A stretch of DNA of 64,000 bases from Shewanella aestuarii (lineage in GTDB: Bacteria; Pseudomonadota; Gammaproteobacteria; Enterobacterales; Shewanellaceae): assembly GCF_014647215.1 (NCBI RefSeq), contig NZ_BMOT01000010.1, positions 62,001 through 126,000 of the forward strand, in the 5' to 3' direction. How positions within the stretch are numbered: the first letter of the stretch is position 1; every line of letters starts with the position of its first letter. Positions 35,484-45,631 of the stretch are shown one piece after another. The notes under the pieces were generated by a model. It saw only the letters and a list, made by a program, of their open reading frames with translations. It was not told where the DNA came from and did no database searches. Both the position numbers and the translations under genes were made by a program.

Positions 35484-35511
35484 ATTGAAACTGAGTGCAT
35501 CACCCCAATAT
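35484..35511 (+). promoter_or_regulatory. Sigma32-type heat-shock promoter of lon
   Basis: ATTGAAA (35484-35490) and CCCCAATAT (35503-35511) are separated by 12 bases, close to the heat-shock consensus CTTGAAA-N11-15-CCCCAT. It starts just after the clpX terminator and about 40 bases before the lon start. E. coli lon is also a sigma32 gene. Confidence 0.75.
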
Positions 35512-35549
35512 ACTCAGTAATAAGTCTTTTCATGAAACGGAATCGAGCC

Positions 35550-37901
35550 ATGACCCAAGAGCGTGAAGCGCATATCGAACTCCCCGTATTACCCCTACGT
35601 GATGTAGTGGTATATCCCCATATGGTTATTCCGCTATTCGTCGGACGGGAAAAATCCATCCGTTGCTTAGAGTCAGCAATGGAACAAGACAAACAAATTT
35701 TATTAGTGGCGCAACGAGATGCTGATCTTGATGAGCCAACAAAAGACGATATCTTTGATATTGGCACTGTAGCATCCATTTTGCAGCTGTTAAAACTGCC
35801 TGACGGGACTGTGAAAGTGCTCGTCGAAGGCGGTCAACGCGCTAAAATTACCCGTTATACTCAGGATGATGCCTTTTTTGTGGCAACAGCTGAATACCTA
35901 GAATCTGAATCACTGGCAGAAAAGGAAGAAGAAGTCCTCGTTCGCAGTGCAATTGGCCAGTTTGAAGGTTACATCAAGTTAAACAAAAAAATCCCGCCTG
36001 AAGTGCTCACGTCGTTAACAGGCATAGATGAAGCTGCTCGTTTAGCTGACACTATGGCTGCTCACATGCCACTTAAGCTTGAAGACAAACAGTCTGTGCT
36101 TGAGATGATCAATGTGGGTGAACGTTTAGAATATCTTATGGCGATGATGGAAGCGGAAATTGACTTATTACAAGTTGAAAAACGCATTCGTACCCGTGTT
36201 AAAAAACAAATGGAAAAAAGCCAGCGTGAGTATTATTTGAATGAGCAAATGAAAGCCATTCAAAAAGAACTTGGCGACATTGATGAAAGTCATGATGAAT
36301 TCGAAGTTTTAGGTAAAAAGATCGAAGAGTCAGGCATGCCAAAAGATGCCAAAGACAAAGCCAGTGCTGAATTGAATAAGTTAAAGATGATGTCACCTAT
36401 GTCTGCAGAAGCGACGGTTGTACGTAGCTATGTTGATTGGATGACCTCAGTACCTTGGAAGAAGCGTTCTAAAATAAAACGTGATTTAGCCAAGGCGCAA
36501 GAGGTATTAGACACAGATCATCACGGTCTTGAAAAAGTTAAAGAACGTATTTTGGAGTATTTAGCCGTTCAAAGCCGAGTTAAGCAATTAAAAGGTCCAA
36601 TTCTTTGTTTAGTTGGACCACCTGGTGTAGGTAAAACCTCACTCGGTCAGTCTATCGCTAAAGCTACAGGGCGTGAATATGTGCGCGTAGCATTAGGTGG
36701 CGTCCGTGATGAAGCTGAAATTCGTGGACATCGTCGAACTTACATTGGTTCGATGCCAGGTAAAATTATCCAAAAAATGGCTAAAGTGGGCGTTAAAAAC
36801 CCATTATTCCTGTTAGATGAAATCGATAAAATGAGCTCTGATATGCGTGGCGATCCATCGTCGGCACTGCTTGAGGTATTAGATCCAGAGCAAAACGCGA
36901 CTTTCAACGATCACTACTTAGAAGTGGATTATGATTTGTCGGATGTGATGTTTGTTGCTACATCCAACTCAATGGACATTCCAGGACCATTACTCGATCG
37001 TATGGAAGTTATTCGTTTATCGGGCTACACCGAAGACGAAAAACTCAATATTGCCAAGCAACACTTGCTGACAAAGCAGATCGAACGCAATGGCTTAAAA
37101 GCAAAAGAAATCAAAGTCGATGACAGTGCTATTTTAGGCATTATCCGATACTACACTCGCGAGGCGGGTGTGCGTTCACTAGAACGAGAACTCTCTAAAA
37201 TTTGTCGTAAAGTGGTTAAGCAAATTTTATTAGATAAATCGGTTAAAACAGTTGAAGTTAATCAAGATAACCTGAAATCATTTTTAGGTGTGCAGCGATT
37301 TGATTACGGCAAAGCAGAATCAAGCAACCAAATTGGCCAGGTAACAGGATTAGCATGGACCCAAGTTGGTGGTGATTTATTGACCATAGAAGCAACATCT
37401 GTTGCCGGTAAAGGTAAACTGACCTATACCGGTTCATTAGGTGATGTTATGCAAGAGTCGATTAAAGCGGCTATGACAGTTGTACGTGCCCGAGCTGAGC
37501 AGTTAGGTATCAATGCTGATTTTTATGAGAAGCGTGATATCCATGTTCACGTACCAGAAGGTGCAACACCAAAAGATGGCCCTTCAGCAGGGGCTGCAAT
37601 GTGTACCGCTTTAGTGTCTAGTTTAACCGGCAATCCAGTGCGCAGTGATGTGGCAATGACGGGTGAAATCACTCTTCGTGGTGAGGTTTTACCCATTGGT
37701 GGTTTAAAAGAAAAACTACTTGCAGCACACCGTGGTGGCATTAAACACGTATTGATACCAAAGGAAAATGAGCGTGATTTGGAAGAAATTCCACAAAATG
37801 TCATTGCTGATTTGAAAATTCATCCTGTACGTTGGGTTGATGAAGTACTGAAATTAGCCCTAGAACGCCCAGTTGAAGGCTTTGAAGTGGTTAAAAAATA
37901 G
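35550..37901 (+). CDS. lon: ATP-dependent Lon protease
   Basis: Lon degrades misfolded and specific regulatory proteins. I chose ATG 35550 (783 residues, E. coli 784) because [20 protein letters not shown] matches the family start; ATG 35532 is the alternative. The N-terminal substrate domain spans about 10-200, then come a coiled region, the AAA+ domain with Walker [10 protein letters not shown] near 355 and Walker B FLLDEIDK, and the protease domain with the Ser-Lys dyad: Ser in DGPSAGAAM near 678 and Lys in [10 protein letters not shown] near 721. A heat-shock type promoter precedes it. Confidence 0.97.
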   Translation: MTQEREAHIELPVLPLRDVVVYPHMVIPLFVGREKSIRCLESAMEQDKQILLVAQRDADLDEPTKDDIFDIGTVASILQLLKLPDGTVKVLVEGGQRAKITRYTQDDAFFVATAEYLESESLAEKEEEVLVRSAIGQFEGYIKLNKKIPPEVLTSLTGIDEAARLADTMAAHMPLKLEDKQSVLEMINVGERLEYLMAMMEAEIDLLQVEKRIRTRVKKQMEKSQREYYLNEQMKAIQKELGDIDESHDEFEVLGKKIEESGMPKDAKDKASAELNKLKMMSPMSAEATVVRSYVDWMTSVPWKKRSKIKRDLAKAQEVLDTDHHGLEKVKERILEYLAVQSRVKQLKGPILCLVGPPGVGKTSLGQSIAKATGREYVRVALGGVRDEAEIRGHRRTYIGSMPGKIIQKMAKVGVKNPLFLLDEIDKMSSDMRGDPSSALLEVLDPEQNATFNDHYLEVDYDLSDVMFVATSNSMDIPGPLLDRMEVIRLSGYTEDEKLNIAKQHLLTKQIERNGLKAKEIKVDDSAILGIIRYYTREAGVRSLERELSKICRKVVKQILLDKSVKTVEVNQDNLKSFLGVQRFDYGKAESSNQIGQVTGLAWTQVGGDLLTIEATSVAGKGKLTYTGSLGDVMQESIKAAMTVVRARAEQLGINADFYEKRDIHVHVPEGATPKDGPSAGAAMCTALVSSLTGNPVRSDVAMTGEITLRGEVLPIGGLKEKLLAAHRGGIKHVLIPKENERDLEEIPQNVIADLKIHPVRWVDEVLKLALERPVEGFEVVKK

Positions 37902-38163
37902 CTATTTAGTTAAAAAATTGCTCTAGAGCATAAAAAAAGTGAAAAAAGGGGCTTAACAAAACCCTTAGCTGTGGTAGCCTAGGTTTGTGGAGAGTCAAGC
38001 ACACCAAGCCCTTGGCGCACTTGACTTTGAGCTGTATCCAATTTTTTATTTTTTGGTTTTCTATTAAATTTGACATAGTGTCGAATTTTAAACAAAAAGC
38101 CTCCGCAGACCGCTCTGAACATGGATTTGGTTGCGGCGCGACAATAACATTCAAGGGGATGAC

Positions 38164-38436
38164 ATGAACAAATCTGAACTAATCGAGAAAATTGCTTCTG
38201 GTGCTGATATTTCTAAAGCTGCTGCTGGTCGTGCACTAGATTCATTTATTGCTGCTGTAACTGAAGGCTTAAAAGATGGCGATAAAATTTCTCTAGTTGG
38301 TTTTGGTACTTTTGAAGTACGTCAACGTGCTGAGCGTACTGGCCGTAACCCACAAACGGGTAAAGAAATTAAAATTGCTGCTGCGAAGATTCCTGCATTC
38401 AAAGCTGGCAAAGCGCTTAAAGACGCTGTTAACTAA
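38164..38436 (+). CDS. hupB: DNA-binding protein HU-beta
   Basis: HU bends DNA and shapes the nucleoid. The 90 residues start [18 protein letters not shown] at ATG 38164 with AAGGGGA before it; the longer frame from 38131 is not needed. The DNA-binding arm shows [20 protein letters not shown] with the prolines at the arm tip, and the C-terminus is [14 protein letters not shown]. The 260 bases between lon and hupB hold no gene and should carry its own promoter. The lon-hupB-ppiD order matches E. coli. Confidence 0.97.
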   Translation: MNKSELIEKIASGADISKAAAGRALDSFIAAVTEGLKDGDKISLVGFGTFEVRQRAERTGRNPQTGKEIKIAAAKIPAFKAGKALKDAVN

Positions 38437-38480
38437 TAAATAGTTATCAACGTTGCCTTTAATTAAGGCATTCGTAACCT

Positions 38481-38505
38481 AAGCACTGCTCTGGCGGTGC
38501 TTTTT
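38481..38505 (+). terminator. Terminator after hupB
   Basis: AAGCACTGC (38481-38489) pairs with GCGGTGCTT (38494-38502) with one wobble, followed by T residues. Confidence 0.85.
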
Positions 38506-38590
38506 ACGAAATGAAATATCAATTGTTAAGTCATTGATATTCGGAGTATTGGGTTATACCCTGGGTAGCGTCTGATAACTCCATGTAAAC

Positions 38591-38621
38591 AAGGCGCATC
38601 GACTACAGATGCGCCTTTTTA
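38591..38621 (+). terminator. Second terminator-like hairpin before ppiD
   Basis: AAGGCGCATC (38591-38600) pairs perfectly with GATGCGCCTT (38608-38617) followed by a T-run. It has no gene directly before it, since hupB already ends at 38481-38505. It could end a short RNA made in 38505-38590 or act as an attenuator in the ppiD leader. Confidence 0.8.
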
Positions 38622-38648
38622 TTTTAGTCGCAACAAGCGAGAATTCAG

Positions 38649-40523
38649 ATGTTAGAAAAAATCCGCGAAGGGTCACAGGGAGTTGTTGCTAAAACAATTC
38701 TAATTCTTGTGATACTTTCATTTGCTTTTGCTGGTGTCAGTAGCTATTTAGGCTCTAATACTGGTGTTCCTGCTGCCATTGTTAATGGCATTGAAATTCC
38801 TGAAACTGAACTAGAACAAGCTTTCCAAAATGAGCGTGCCAGTTTAAAGCAGCAATACGGCGAAATGTTTGATGCCCTATCTGCTGATGACAATTACATG
38901 CAAAGTATTAAAGCCAGTGTGTTAGATCGTTTAGTGGCTAATACTTTGGTTGATCAAGCTGCAAGTGAGCTAGGTTTACGCGTATCAGACGAACAAATAA
39001 AACAGGCTATTTTCAGTGAACCCGCTTTCCAAACTGATGGTCAGTTTGATAACGATCGTTATCAAGCCGTTTTACGCCAACTAAATTATCAGCCTATTAC
39101 TTTCCGTAACATGATGCATGTTGATATGACTCGTCGTCAGTTATTAAACGCATTATTAGGCAGCGACTTTGTTCTTGATGGCGAAGCTAAGCAATTGGCT
39201 GAAGTTCAGAATCAAACTCGTGATATCCGTTATATCGCAGTAGATGCTATGCCTTTCCTTGCAACCGCAAACGTCACAACGGAAGATGCTAAAGCATATT
39301 ACGACAGTAACTTAACTCAATTTAATAGTCCTGAGCAGGTTAGCTTAGAATATGTTGAGCTAAACGTTAATGATATTGCAAAAGATGTGTTAGTTGACGA
39401 TGCTGAAATCAGCCAGAATTATGAAGAAAATCAGGCACAATACCAAACGCCTGAAAAACGTCTAGCGAGTCATATTTACGCGGCAAGTGGCGATGACGCT
39501 GCAGACAAAGCTAAGTTAGAAGCCATTGCTGCACGTATCGCAGCAGGTGAAGATTTTGCTGAATTGGCTAAAACAGAATCAGAAGATCAATTCAGTGCTG
39601 AACAAGGTGGTCAAATTGACTGGTTTGAACAGGGCGTAATGGATCCTGCATTTGATGAAGCGTTGTTTGGTCTTGAAAAAGGGCAAGTATCAGGTGTTGT
39701 TAAAGGTGAATTTGGATTCCATATCATCAAGTTAGTTGATATTCAGCTAGGTGCGGTAGCTGCTTTTGATGATGTTAAAGATAAAATCATTGCTCAAGTT
39801 AAAGAAAAGAAAGCATTAGATATCTTTTATGGTTTACAAACTAAGCTTGCAGATACCAGCTATGAAATTCCTGATACTCTTTTAGATACCGCTAATGCTG
39901 TTAAAAAAGAAGTACAAACAACAGGTTTATTTACCCGTGATAATCCACCGGCTAATTTGAACAAACCTGCTCTTGTTAAAGCCGCGTTTTCTGATCAAGT
40001 ACTGACAAGTGGTATGAACAGCGACGTTATTGAACTAGAGCCTAATCATGTTGTGGTTATTCGTGTTAAGCAGCATCTTGATGCTGGCACGTTAAGTTTC
40101 GACAAGGTTGAAATGAACATAGTGCAACGTCTTAAACAAGATAAAGCCAATGAAACTGCCCGCGAAAAAGCGGCTGGTTATATGACTCAACTGAAAGCGG
40201 GTGATTTTGCTCTTGCTGATGCGCAATTAATCACTGTGTCTAAATTAGGCCGTTTTAATCAAGATATTGATGCTGCAATTGCTAATAAAGCCTTCAAGAT
40301 GCCAGCACCTGAAGCTGGGGCCGTGTCAATTGACACTGCTGCATTAGGTTCAGGTTATGCTGTCGTTGTGCTTGATAAAGTGAATGCCGCTGAAACGATT
40401 GATGTAAGCGCATTACAGTCAGTGAAGGAAGGTCTTGCTCGTCAATACGGTCAAGCGGATTATCGTGCAGTGATTGATTCTCTTAAAGCGAAAGCGAAAA
40501 TTGAATATCCTGTAGCTGAATAA
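38649..40523 (+). CDS. ppiD: Periplasmic folding chaperone PpiD (SurA-N / parvulin family)
   Basis: PpiD is anchored in the inner membrane and helps newly exported proteins near the Sec translocon. The N-terminus has a short cytoplasmic part (MLEKIREGSQGVVAK) and one membrane helix (about 15-33). A SurA-N-like chaperone region follows (about 40-190). The parvulin domain is near 265-365 (ASHIYAAS, AARIAAGEDFAELAK, GQIDWFEQGVMDPAFDEALF, GEFGFHIIKLV). Length 624 agrees with E. coli (623). Confidence 0.95.
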   Translation: MLEKIREGSQGVVAKTILILVILSFAFAGVSSYLGSNTGVPAAIVNGIEIPETELEQAFQNERASLKQQYGEMFDALSADDNYMQSIKASVLDRLVANTLVDQAASELGLRVSDEQIKQAIFSEPAFQTDGQFDNDRYQAVLRQLNYQPITFRNMMHVDMTRRQLLNALLGSDFVLDGEAKQLAEVQNQTRDIRYIAVDAMPFLATANVTTEDAKAYYDSNLTQFNSPEQVSLEYVELNVNDIAKDVLVDDAEISQNYEENQAQYQTPEKRLASHIYAASGDDAADKAKLEAIAARIAAGEDFAELAKTESEDQFSAEQGGQIDWFEQGVMDPAFDEALFGLEKGQVSGVVKGEFGFHIIKLVDIQLGAVAAFDDVKDKIIAQVKEKKALDIFYGLQTKLADTSYEIPDTLLDTANAVKKEVQTTGLFTRDNPPANLNKPALVKAAFSDQVLTSGMNSDVIELEPNHVVVIRVKQHLDAGTLSFDKVEMNIVQRLKQDKANETAREKAAGYMTQLKAGDFALADAQLITVSKLGRFNQDIDAAIANKAFKMPAPEAGAVSIDTAALGSGYAVVVLDKVNAAETIDVSALQSVKEGLARQYGQADYRAVIDSLKAKAKIEYPVAE

Positions 40524-40538
40524 TATTTAGCGTTAAGA

Positions 40539-40573
40539 AAAAGCCAAGGTGGTATTCATCTTGGCTTTTTTGT
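40539..40573 (+). terminator. Terminator after ppiD
   Basis: AAAAGCCAAG (40539-40548) pairs with CTTGGCTTTT (40560-40569), followed by a T-run. Confidence 0.88.
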
Positions 40574-40684
40574 TTCTAAAAAACAGACTTTGGATTTATG
40601 ATTAGGTTTGAATGCGTTAACCTTACGGCTTCTAAACTTGAAGAATGGTTAAGCTTTAAACTTTTATATAAATAAGGCGCTAAT

Positions 40685-41563
40685 GTGGCTTTAGAACAAC
40701 AATTTGAGCATGTTTTACAATTTATTGATGAACATTTAAGTGAAAATCTGTCAATCGAGATTTTAGCGGACAAAGCTGGAGTTCCGGTTAATCATTTTGA
40801 ATTTATCTTTTTTAGCTTGTATCACACTCAATTTAAAGACTATTTGTCATTAATCCGCAATATTGAAGCTGCGCAAACCTTAGGCTTTGATAAATCAGTG
40901 CCGATTGAACAGGTTGCTAAAGCAGCAGGCTATGCTTCAACCACAGCATTTACTGATGGGTTTACATTAAGTATTGGCCAAAGTCCCGAAGCGTTTAGAC
41001 AAGCACCAGACTGGGGAAATTTCTTTGCTAAGCAGCAGCCCTTAAAAACGTTCTCAGAGGGGCATGAGCAATTAGATCATCTTGATGCTAGCATTTGCAT
41101 TGAAACGCTAACAGAGCTTGAACTGGTGATGATAGAACATCGAGGCCCTGCGTTATATGTTTCACAGTCTATTCAGGCATTGATTGCGTTTACAAAAGCA
41201 CATTGTTTACCACCATCTCAACACCGTACTTTTAATTTTATCTATTCTCAGCCCCAGAATAACAACCACGATTATTCAATCGATATCGGCGTGAATGTAT
41301 CTCAAGCGCAGTTAAGCAAGTTAAAAGAGCTATTATTTGGCTCAGCTCACTTTAAGGCAAAAACATTGCCTAAAGGACGCTATGCAGTGCTAAGCCATAA
41401 CGGCTCTCAAGCTGAGTTAGCCAGTAAAATAAAATATTTGTATGGCACTTGGCTGGCAAAGATGAAATATCAACTTGGAGAGCAGCCATTAACATTTGAA
41501 CGCTTTGATATGGGGAATGATGATGAGAATGTTAATCTTAAAATCTATTTAGCAATTACATAA
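40685..41563 (+). CDS. AraC-family regulator with GyrI-like C-terminal domain
   Basis: Residues 1-105 hold two helix-turn-helix units of the AraC type (LSIEILADKAGVPVNHFEFIF and PIEQVAKAAGYASTTAFTDGF, then GQSPEAFR). Residues 135-290 resemble the GyrI-like small-molecule-binding domain (ELVMIEHRGPALYV, DIGVNV, LPKGRYAVLSHNG). This order, DNA-binding part first, is that of Rob and similar regulators. The GTG start at 40685 has AAGGCG upstream. Ligand and targets cannot be read. It converges on fabV. Confidence 0.82.
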   Translation: MALEQQFEHVLQFIDEHLSENLSIEILADKAGVPVNHFEFIFFSLYHTQFKDYLSLIRNIEAAQTLGFDKSVPIEQVAKAAGYASTTAFTDGFTLSIGQSPEAFRQAPDWGNFFAKQQPLKTFSEGHEQLDHLDASICIETLTELELVMIEHRGPALYVSQSIQALIAFTKAHCLPPSQHRTFNFIYSQPQNNNHDYSIDIGVNVSQAQLSKLKELLFGSAHFKAKTLPKGRYAVLSHNGSQAELASKIKYLYGTWLAKMKYQLGEQPLTFERFDMGNDDENVNLKIYLAIT

Positions 41564-41608
41564 ACTTGCAGTGCAGGGGCTGTAATACATGGCTAATAAA
41601 ATAACAAA

Positions 41609-41634
41609 AAACCAGCCTAGGTGGCTGGTTTTTA
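41609..41634. terminator. Bidirectional terminator between the AraC gene and fabV
   Basis: AAACCAGCC (41609-41617) pairs perfectly with GGCTGGTTT (41623-41631), with A-run before and T residues after. Confidence 0.88.
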
Positions 41635-41652
41635 ATGGCATGACAATATTGA

Positions 41653-42855
41653 TTATAGGCTAATCACGTCAAACTCTACATTTGGATCGACATCTGCTTC
41701 GTAATCGATACCTTCAATACCAAAGCCAAATAGCTTCAAAAATTCTTCTTTGTATTCGCGGTAGTCGGTTAGTTCAGATAAATTTTCAGTGGTCACTTGT
41801 GGCCACAAATCACGGCAATGCTTCTGAATTTCTTCACGTAATTCCCAGTCATCTAAGCGTAAACGATTTGATTCATCTACCGCAGGCGCTTGACCGTCAG
41901 CGCGGTATAAACGCTCGCTGAACATACGATAAATTTGGTCCATACAGCCTTCATGAAGACCTTCTTCACGCATCTTCTTAAATACCATAGCGATATACAA
42001 AGGCATTACCGGAATGGCAGAACTTGCTTGGGTTACTACACTTTTAAGAACCGCAACATTGGCACTGCCGCCTTTAACAGACAACTTGGCATTCAATTCA
42101 TGCGCAGCACGATCCAAATCCATTTTGGCTTTACCTAGGGCGCCATGCCAGTATATTGGCCAAGTGATCTCGGTACCAATATAGCTATAAGCTACGGTTT
42201 TACAGCCATCAGCTAATACGCCAGCCTGTGAAAGGGCATCCATCCACAGTTCCCAATCTTGACCGCCCATTACCGTAACTGTGTCGGCAATTTCTTGTTC
42301 AGTAGCAGGTTCAACTGAGGTTTCAATAATAGTGTCTTTGTTAGTATCAACAGCCGTAGCACTATAGGTTTCACCCATTGGCTTAAGGCTTGAACGGATC
42401 ACTTCACCGGTATCAGGCAATTTACGTACTGGAGATGCCAGCGAATAAACCACCATATCAATTTGACCTAAGTCGGCTTTAATCAGCTCTATGACTTGCT
42501 GTTTAGCTTCATGGCTGAATGCATCGCAGTTAATGCTTTTTGAATATAAACCTTCAGCTTTAGCAAATTTGTCAAACGCGGCTGAGTTATACCAACCTGC
42601 AGTACCGGGTTTGGTCTCGGAACTTGGTTTTTCGAAAAATACACCTATGGTGGCGGCATCACAACCAAATGCTGAAGCGATACGTGAAGATAAACCATAA
42701 CCACTTGATGAACCGACCACTAATACTTTCTTAGGGCCGTTTGAGATTTTACCTTTGGCTTTTGTGAGTTCGATTTGTTCTTTGACGTTTGCCTCACAAC
42801 CAACAGGGTGAGTCGTGGTACAAATAAAGCCACGAATTTTTGGTTTAATAATCAT
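41653..42855 (-). CDS. fabV: Enoyl-[acyl-carrier-protein] reductase FabV
   Basis: FabV performs the last step of each fatty-acid elongation cycle, reducing trans-2-enoyl-ACP with NADH. It is 400 residues, longer than FabI. The nucleotide-binding motif is [18 protein letters not shown] near 43-60. The catalytic pair fits the FabV Y-x8-K spacing in [20 protein letters not shown] near residue 225-245. N-terminal [18 protein letters not shown] is family-typical. It occupies the place next to sapF where E. coli has fabI nearby. I see no fabI in the window. Confidence 0.96.
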   Translation of the reverse strand: MIIKPKIRGFICTTTHPVGCEANVKEQIELTKAKGKISNGPKKVLVVGSSSGYGLSSRIASAFGCDAATIGVFFEKPSSETKPGTAGWYNSAAFDKFAKAEGLYSKSINCDAFSHEAKQQVIELIKADLGQIDMVVYSLASPVRKLPDTGEVIRSSLKPMGETYSATAVDTNKDTIIETSVEPATEQEIADTVTVMGGQDWELWMDALSQAGVLADGCKTVAYSYIGTEITWPIYWHGALGKAKMDLDRAAHELNAKLSVKGGSANVAVLKSVVTQASSAIPVMPLYIAMVFKKMREEGLHEGCMDQIYRMFSERLYRADGQAPAVDESNRLRLDDWELREEIQKHCRDLWPQVTTENLSELTDYREYKEEFLKLFGFGIEGIDYEADVDPNVEFDVISL

Positions 42856-42960
42856 AAGTCAGTTTCTTCCTTTTTAGTTGGCACTAGGATAATAAGTTCA
42901 TCGATGAAATGGCACTGATTTTTGTTGAAAGCGTCTAATTTTGCCAGTGGTTGGAGCAGT

Positions 42961-43746
42961 TTAACGCTTTTGCATAAATTGACTTTGCTCTTGAATAAGC
43001 CTTTGGGTGTATTCATGTTGTGGTGAAGTGAATAAGTCTTCTGTTTTGGCTTTCTCAACTAGACAGCCATTTTGCAGTACCATAACTTTATCACTGATAT
43101 GTCGGATGATATTTAAATTATGTGATACAAAAATATAGGATAAACCTAGCTCTCTTTGGAGCTTCAAGAGTAAGTTGATAATCTGTGAGCGTACTGATAA
43201 ATCTAATGCTGTTAAGGCTTCATCGGCAATGATAATCTTCGGGTTTAGCATTAATGCTCTGGCTACTGCCACACGTTGTTTCTGTCCTTCAGAAACCATA
43301 TGCGGGTAAAAATTAACATGCTCAGGCAATAAACCGACTTTTCTTAATGTTTCGATGACCTGGACACGACGCTCTTCTGCGGATAAGTCTGTGCTAAATC
43401 GCAATGGCTCATTTAATAGGTCGCCAATAGTTAACCTCGGATTCAGCGATGTGTTTGGATCCTGAAATATCATTCGGATAAGACGACAACGTTGTTTTAA
43501 ATTGCGTGACTCTAATGCTTCGCCTTCAAAAAAGATATCGCCACTGCTGCGCTGCTCTGCACCGACAAGAATACGAGCCAAGGTCGATTTTCCTGAGCCG
43601 ACTTCACCAACAATCGCTAAGGTTTCACCTCGTTCAAGCTCAAATGATACTGGCATTAGGGCATCATAATATTGTGGCGTAAACCCTTTGTAACCTGTTA
43701 AGTATTGCTTACTTAGGTTTGTTACTTTAAGCAAAGGTGTTGTCAT
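42961..43746 (-). CDS. sapF: Peptide ABC transporter ATP-binding protein SapF
   Basis: One of two ATPases of the Sap transporter (oligopeptide/antimicrobial-peptide type). I chose ATG 43746 because MTTPLLKVTNLSKQY aligns with the E. coli SapF start; the frame is open to 43791. Walker A is GEVGSGKSTLA, the signature is VSEGQKQRVAVARAL and Walker B is IIIADEAL. It overlaps the end of sapD by 20 bases and ends the sapABCDF operon. Confidence 0.9.
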   Translation of the reverse strand: MTTPLLKVTNLSKQYLTGYKGFTPQYYDALMPVSFELERGETLAIVGEVGSGKSTLARILVGAEQRSSGDIFFEGEALESRNLKQRCRLIRMIFQDPNTSLNPRLTIGDLLNEPLRFSTDLSAEERRVQVIETLRKVGLLPEHVNFYPHMVSEGQKQRVAVARALMLNPKIIIADEALTALDLSVRSQIINLLLKLQRELGLSYIFVSHNLNIIRHISDKVMVLQNGCLVEKAKTEDLFTSPQHEYTQRLIQEQSQFMQKR

Positions 43747-44737
43747 CGGCTTCTTGCTCATTTTTGTATGGGAAGTGGCATGCATAAGCACGATCTTTTA
43801 ATTGCTCTAAATTAGGCTGTTTAACGCATTGGCGTTTGGCTTCTGGGCATCTTGGACCAAGGCGACATCCGGCTGGAAGATTTTGAACCGATGGTGAAGA
43901 GCCCTGTAACGTTGGTAAATTTGATTTGTGGCGCATTTTTCCTGTGTAGTCAGGTAAATTTTTTAACAGGGCTCGGGTGTATGGATGGAAAGGGCTCGCG
44001 ACTAATTCAGATGTCAGGCCAGACTCCATCATTTGCCCACCATATAGCACAGTTAGATGGTCACAATACTGTACTAAGGTTTCAAGTTCATGGCTGACTA
44101 ATAAAATAGACACATTTTGTAGCTGATTTAATTGTGATAAGAGCCTGAAAATTTGCGCTTGGGTGTTTAACTCCATTGAATTGGTTGGTTCGTCAGCGAT
44201 GAGTAATTTAGGATGGTTGGCGACAGCCATCGCAATCATCACTTTTTGACATTCACCTTCTGACAATTCCCAAGGAAAACATTTCATTAAGGTTTTTGGA
44301 CTTTTAATACCGACTTTATGCAGCCATTTTTGGGCGCTAAGGTAGGTATCTTTTGATCTGCGCCAAAAAGGCACTGTCTTATTGGGGATAATAGCCTCAA
44401 TTAATTGACTACCAACCGTTTTCACCGGGTCAAGACTACCTGAGGGATCTTGAAACACCATTGATATGTCACAACCCATAATACAGCGACGTTCTTTTGC
44501 CGTTAATTCTAATAAGTTTTGCCCATCAAACATCATTCTGTCAGCAATCACATGCCAGTTAGGCCCCAGAATACCCAGTATGGCTTTGGCCAAAAGGCTG
44601 CGGCCAGAGCCTGATTCTCCAACCAGTCCGTGGATCTCGCCAGGGTTCATGGTTAAACTCACTTTCTCAAGTACAGCGACTCTACCTGTGTCAGTTTCCA
44701 GTTCAATGGTGAGATTTCGAATATCGAGTAATGGCAT
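43727..44737 (-). CDS. sapD: Peptide ABC transporter ATP-binding protein SapD
   Basis: The 336 residues align with E. coli SapD throughout: MPLLDIRNLTIE at the start, signature LSEGECQKVMIA, Walker B LLIADEPTNSM and the C-terminal Cys-containing segment GCRLGPRCPEAKRQC of oligopeptide-transporter ATPases. The Walker A motif reads GESGSGRSLL, with Arg where nearly all ABC ATPases have Lys (codon CGC, about 44605). That may weaken ATP hydrolysis and leave SapF as the main motor. Confidence 0.92.
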   Translation of the reverse strand: MPLLDIRNLTIELETDTGRVAVLEKVSLTMNPGEIHGLVGESGSGRSLLAKAILGILGPNWHVIADRMMFDGQNLLELTAKERRCIMGCDISMVFQDPSGSLDPVKTVGSQLIEAIIPNKTVPFWRRSKDTYLSAQKWLHKVGIKSPKTLMKCFPWELSEGECQKVMIAMAVANHPKLLIADEPTNSMELNTQAQIFRLLSQLNQLQNVSILLVSHELETLVQYCDHLTVLYGGQMMESGLTSELVASPFHPYTRALLKNLPDYTGKMRHKSNLPTLQGSSPSVQNLPAGCRLGPRCPEAKRQCVKQPNLEQLKDRAYACHFPYKNEQEADDNTFA

Positions 44738-44740
44738 AAG

Positions 44741-45631
44741 TTAGTTTCTTATTGGGGCTATCGCGGAACGTAATCCATCACCCACGAGGTTAACGGCGAG
44801 AACGCTAAATAATATTGCCACACCCGGAATGGTGACTGTCCAAGGCGCTAGCAAAAGGTTATCAAGTCCTTGTGCTATCATTGCACCCCATTCTGGGCTT
44901 GGTGCTTGGGCACCTAAGTTGAGAAATCCAAGTGCTGCAATATCTAATATCGCCGCTGAAATAGCCATAGTGACTTGAATAATTAGAGCTTCCCAAATAT
45001 TTGGCATGATAACGTACCAAAAAATTTGTAGGTCATTGGCTCCGTCGAGTTTTGCGGCAGTGACATATTCTTTTTGAAGCTCTTCATGTACAGCTTGATG
45101 TATGGTGCGAATAAATTGCGGCACCATTGCAATACCAACAGCCCAAAATACATTACTTAGGCCAGGTCCGATAACGGCGACCACCAAGATAGCCATTAAC
45201 AACGATGGTATAGATAACAATCCATCGAGTAAATGGCCTAAAATACTCGATTTCAAGCCGCGCATCATGCCGGAAATTGCACCAATGATGAAGCCGAAAA
45301 ATAATGCGCAAGTCACTATAATTAATGACATGCCGAAGGTTAATTGCACGCCATGTAATATGCGACTAAAAATATCTCGGCCTAGATCATCAGTACCAAG
45401 AAAGTACTCAACATGTCCTAAAGGGTCCCAAGATGGCGGCAGTAGCAGTATTTGTTGATTTTGCTCATTCACAGAATAGGGGGCAATAAACGGTGCAAGC
45501 AGGGTTAACACTAATAAAAAACCGACACCCCACAAGCCGATTAAGGCGAATGGGTTGTGGGAAAATGCTTTCCATACACGTCCCGCAGGTGACGCTATGT
45601 AATCCTGCTTATATATCTTAATAGGTGGCAT
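44741..45631 (-). CDS. sapC: Peptide ABC transporter permease SapC
   Basis: A DppC/OppC-type permease with 296 residues and about six membrane helices. The N-terminal cytoplasmic part ends before a helix near 30-50, a periplasmic stretch carries FLGTDDLGRDIFSRIL, and the cytoplasmic loop that contacts the ATPases is EYVTAAKLDGANDLQIFWYVIMP. It overlaps sapB by 14 bases and precedes sapD by three bases. Confidence 0.92.
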   Translation of the reverse strand: MPPIKIYKQDYIASPAGRVWKAFSHNPFALIGLWGVGFLLVLTLLAPFIAPYSVNEQNQQILLLPPSWDPLGHVEYFLGTDDLGRDIFSRILHGVQLTFGMSLIIVTCALFFGFIIGAISGMMRGLKSSILGHLLDGLLSIPSLLMAILVVAVIGPGLSNVFWAVGIAMVPQFIRTIHQAVHEELQKEYVTAAKLDGANDLQIFWYVIMPNIWEALIIQVTMAISAAILDIAALGFLNLGAQAPSPEWGAMIAQGLDNLLLAPWTVTIPGVAILFSVLAVNLVGDGLRSAIAPIRN

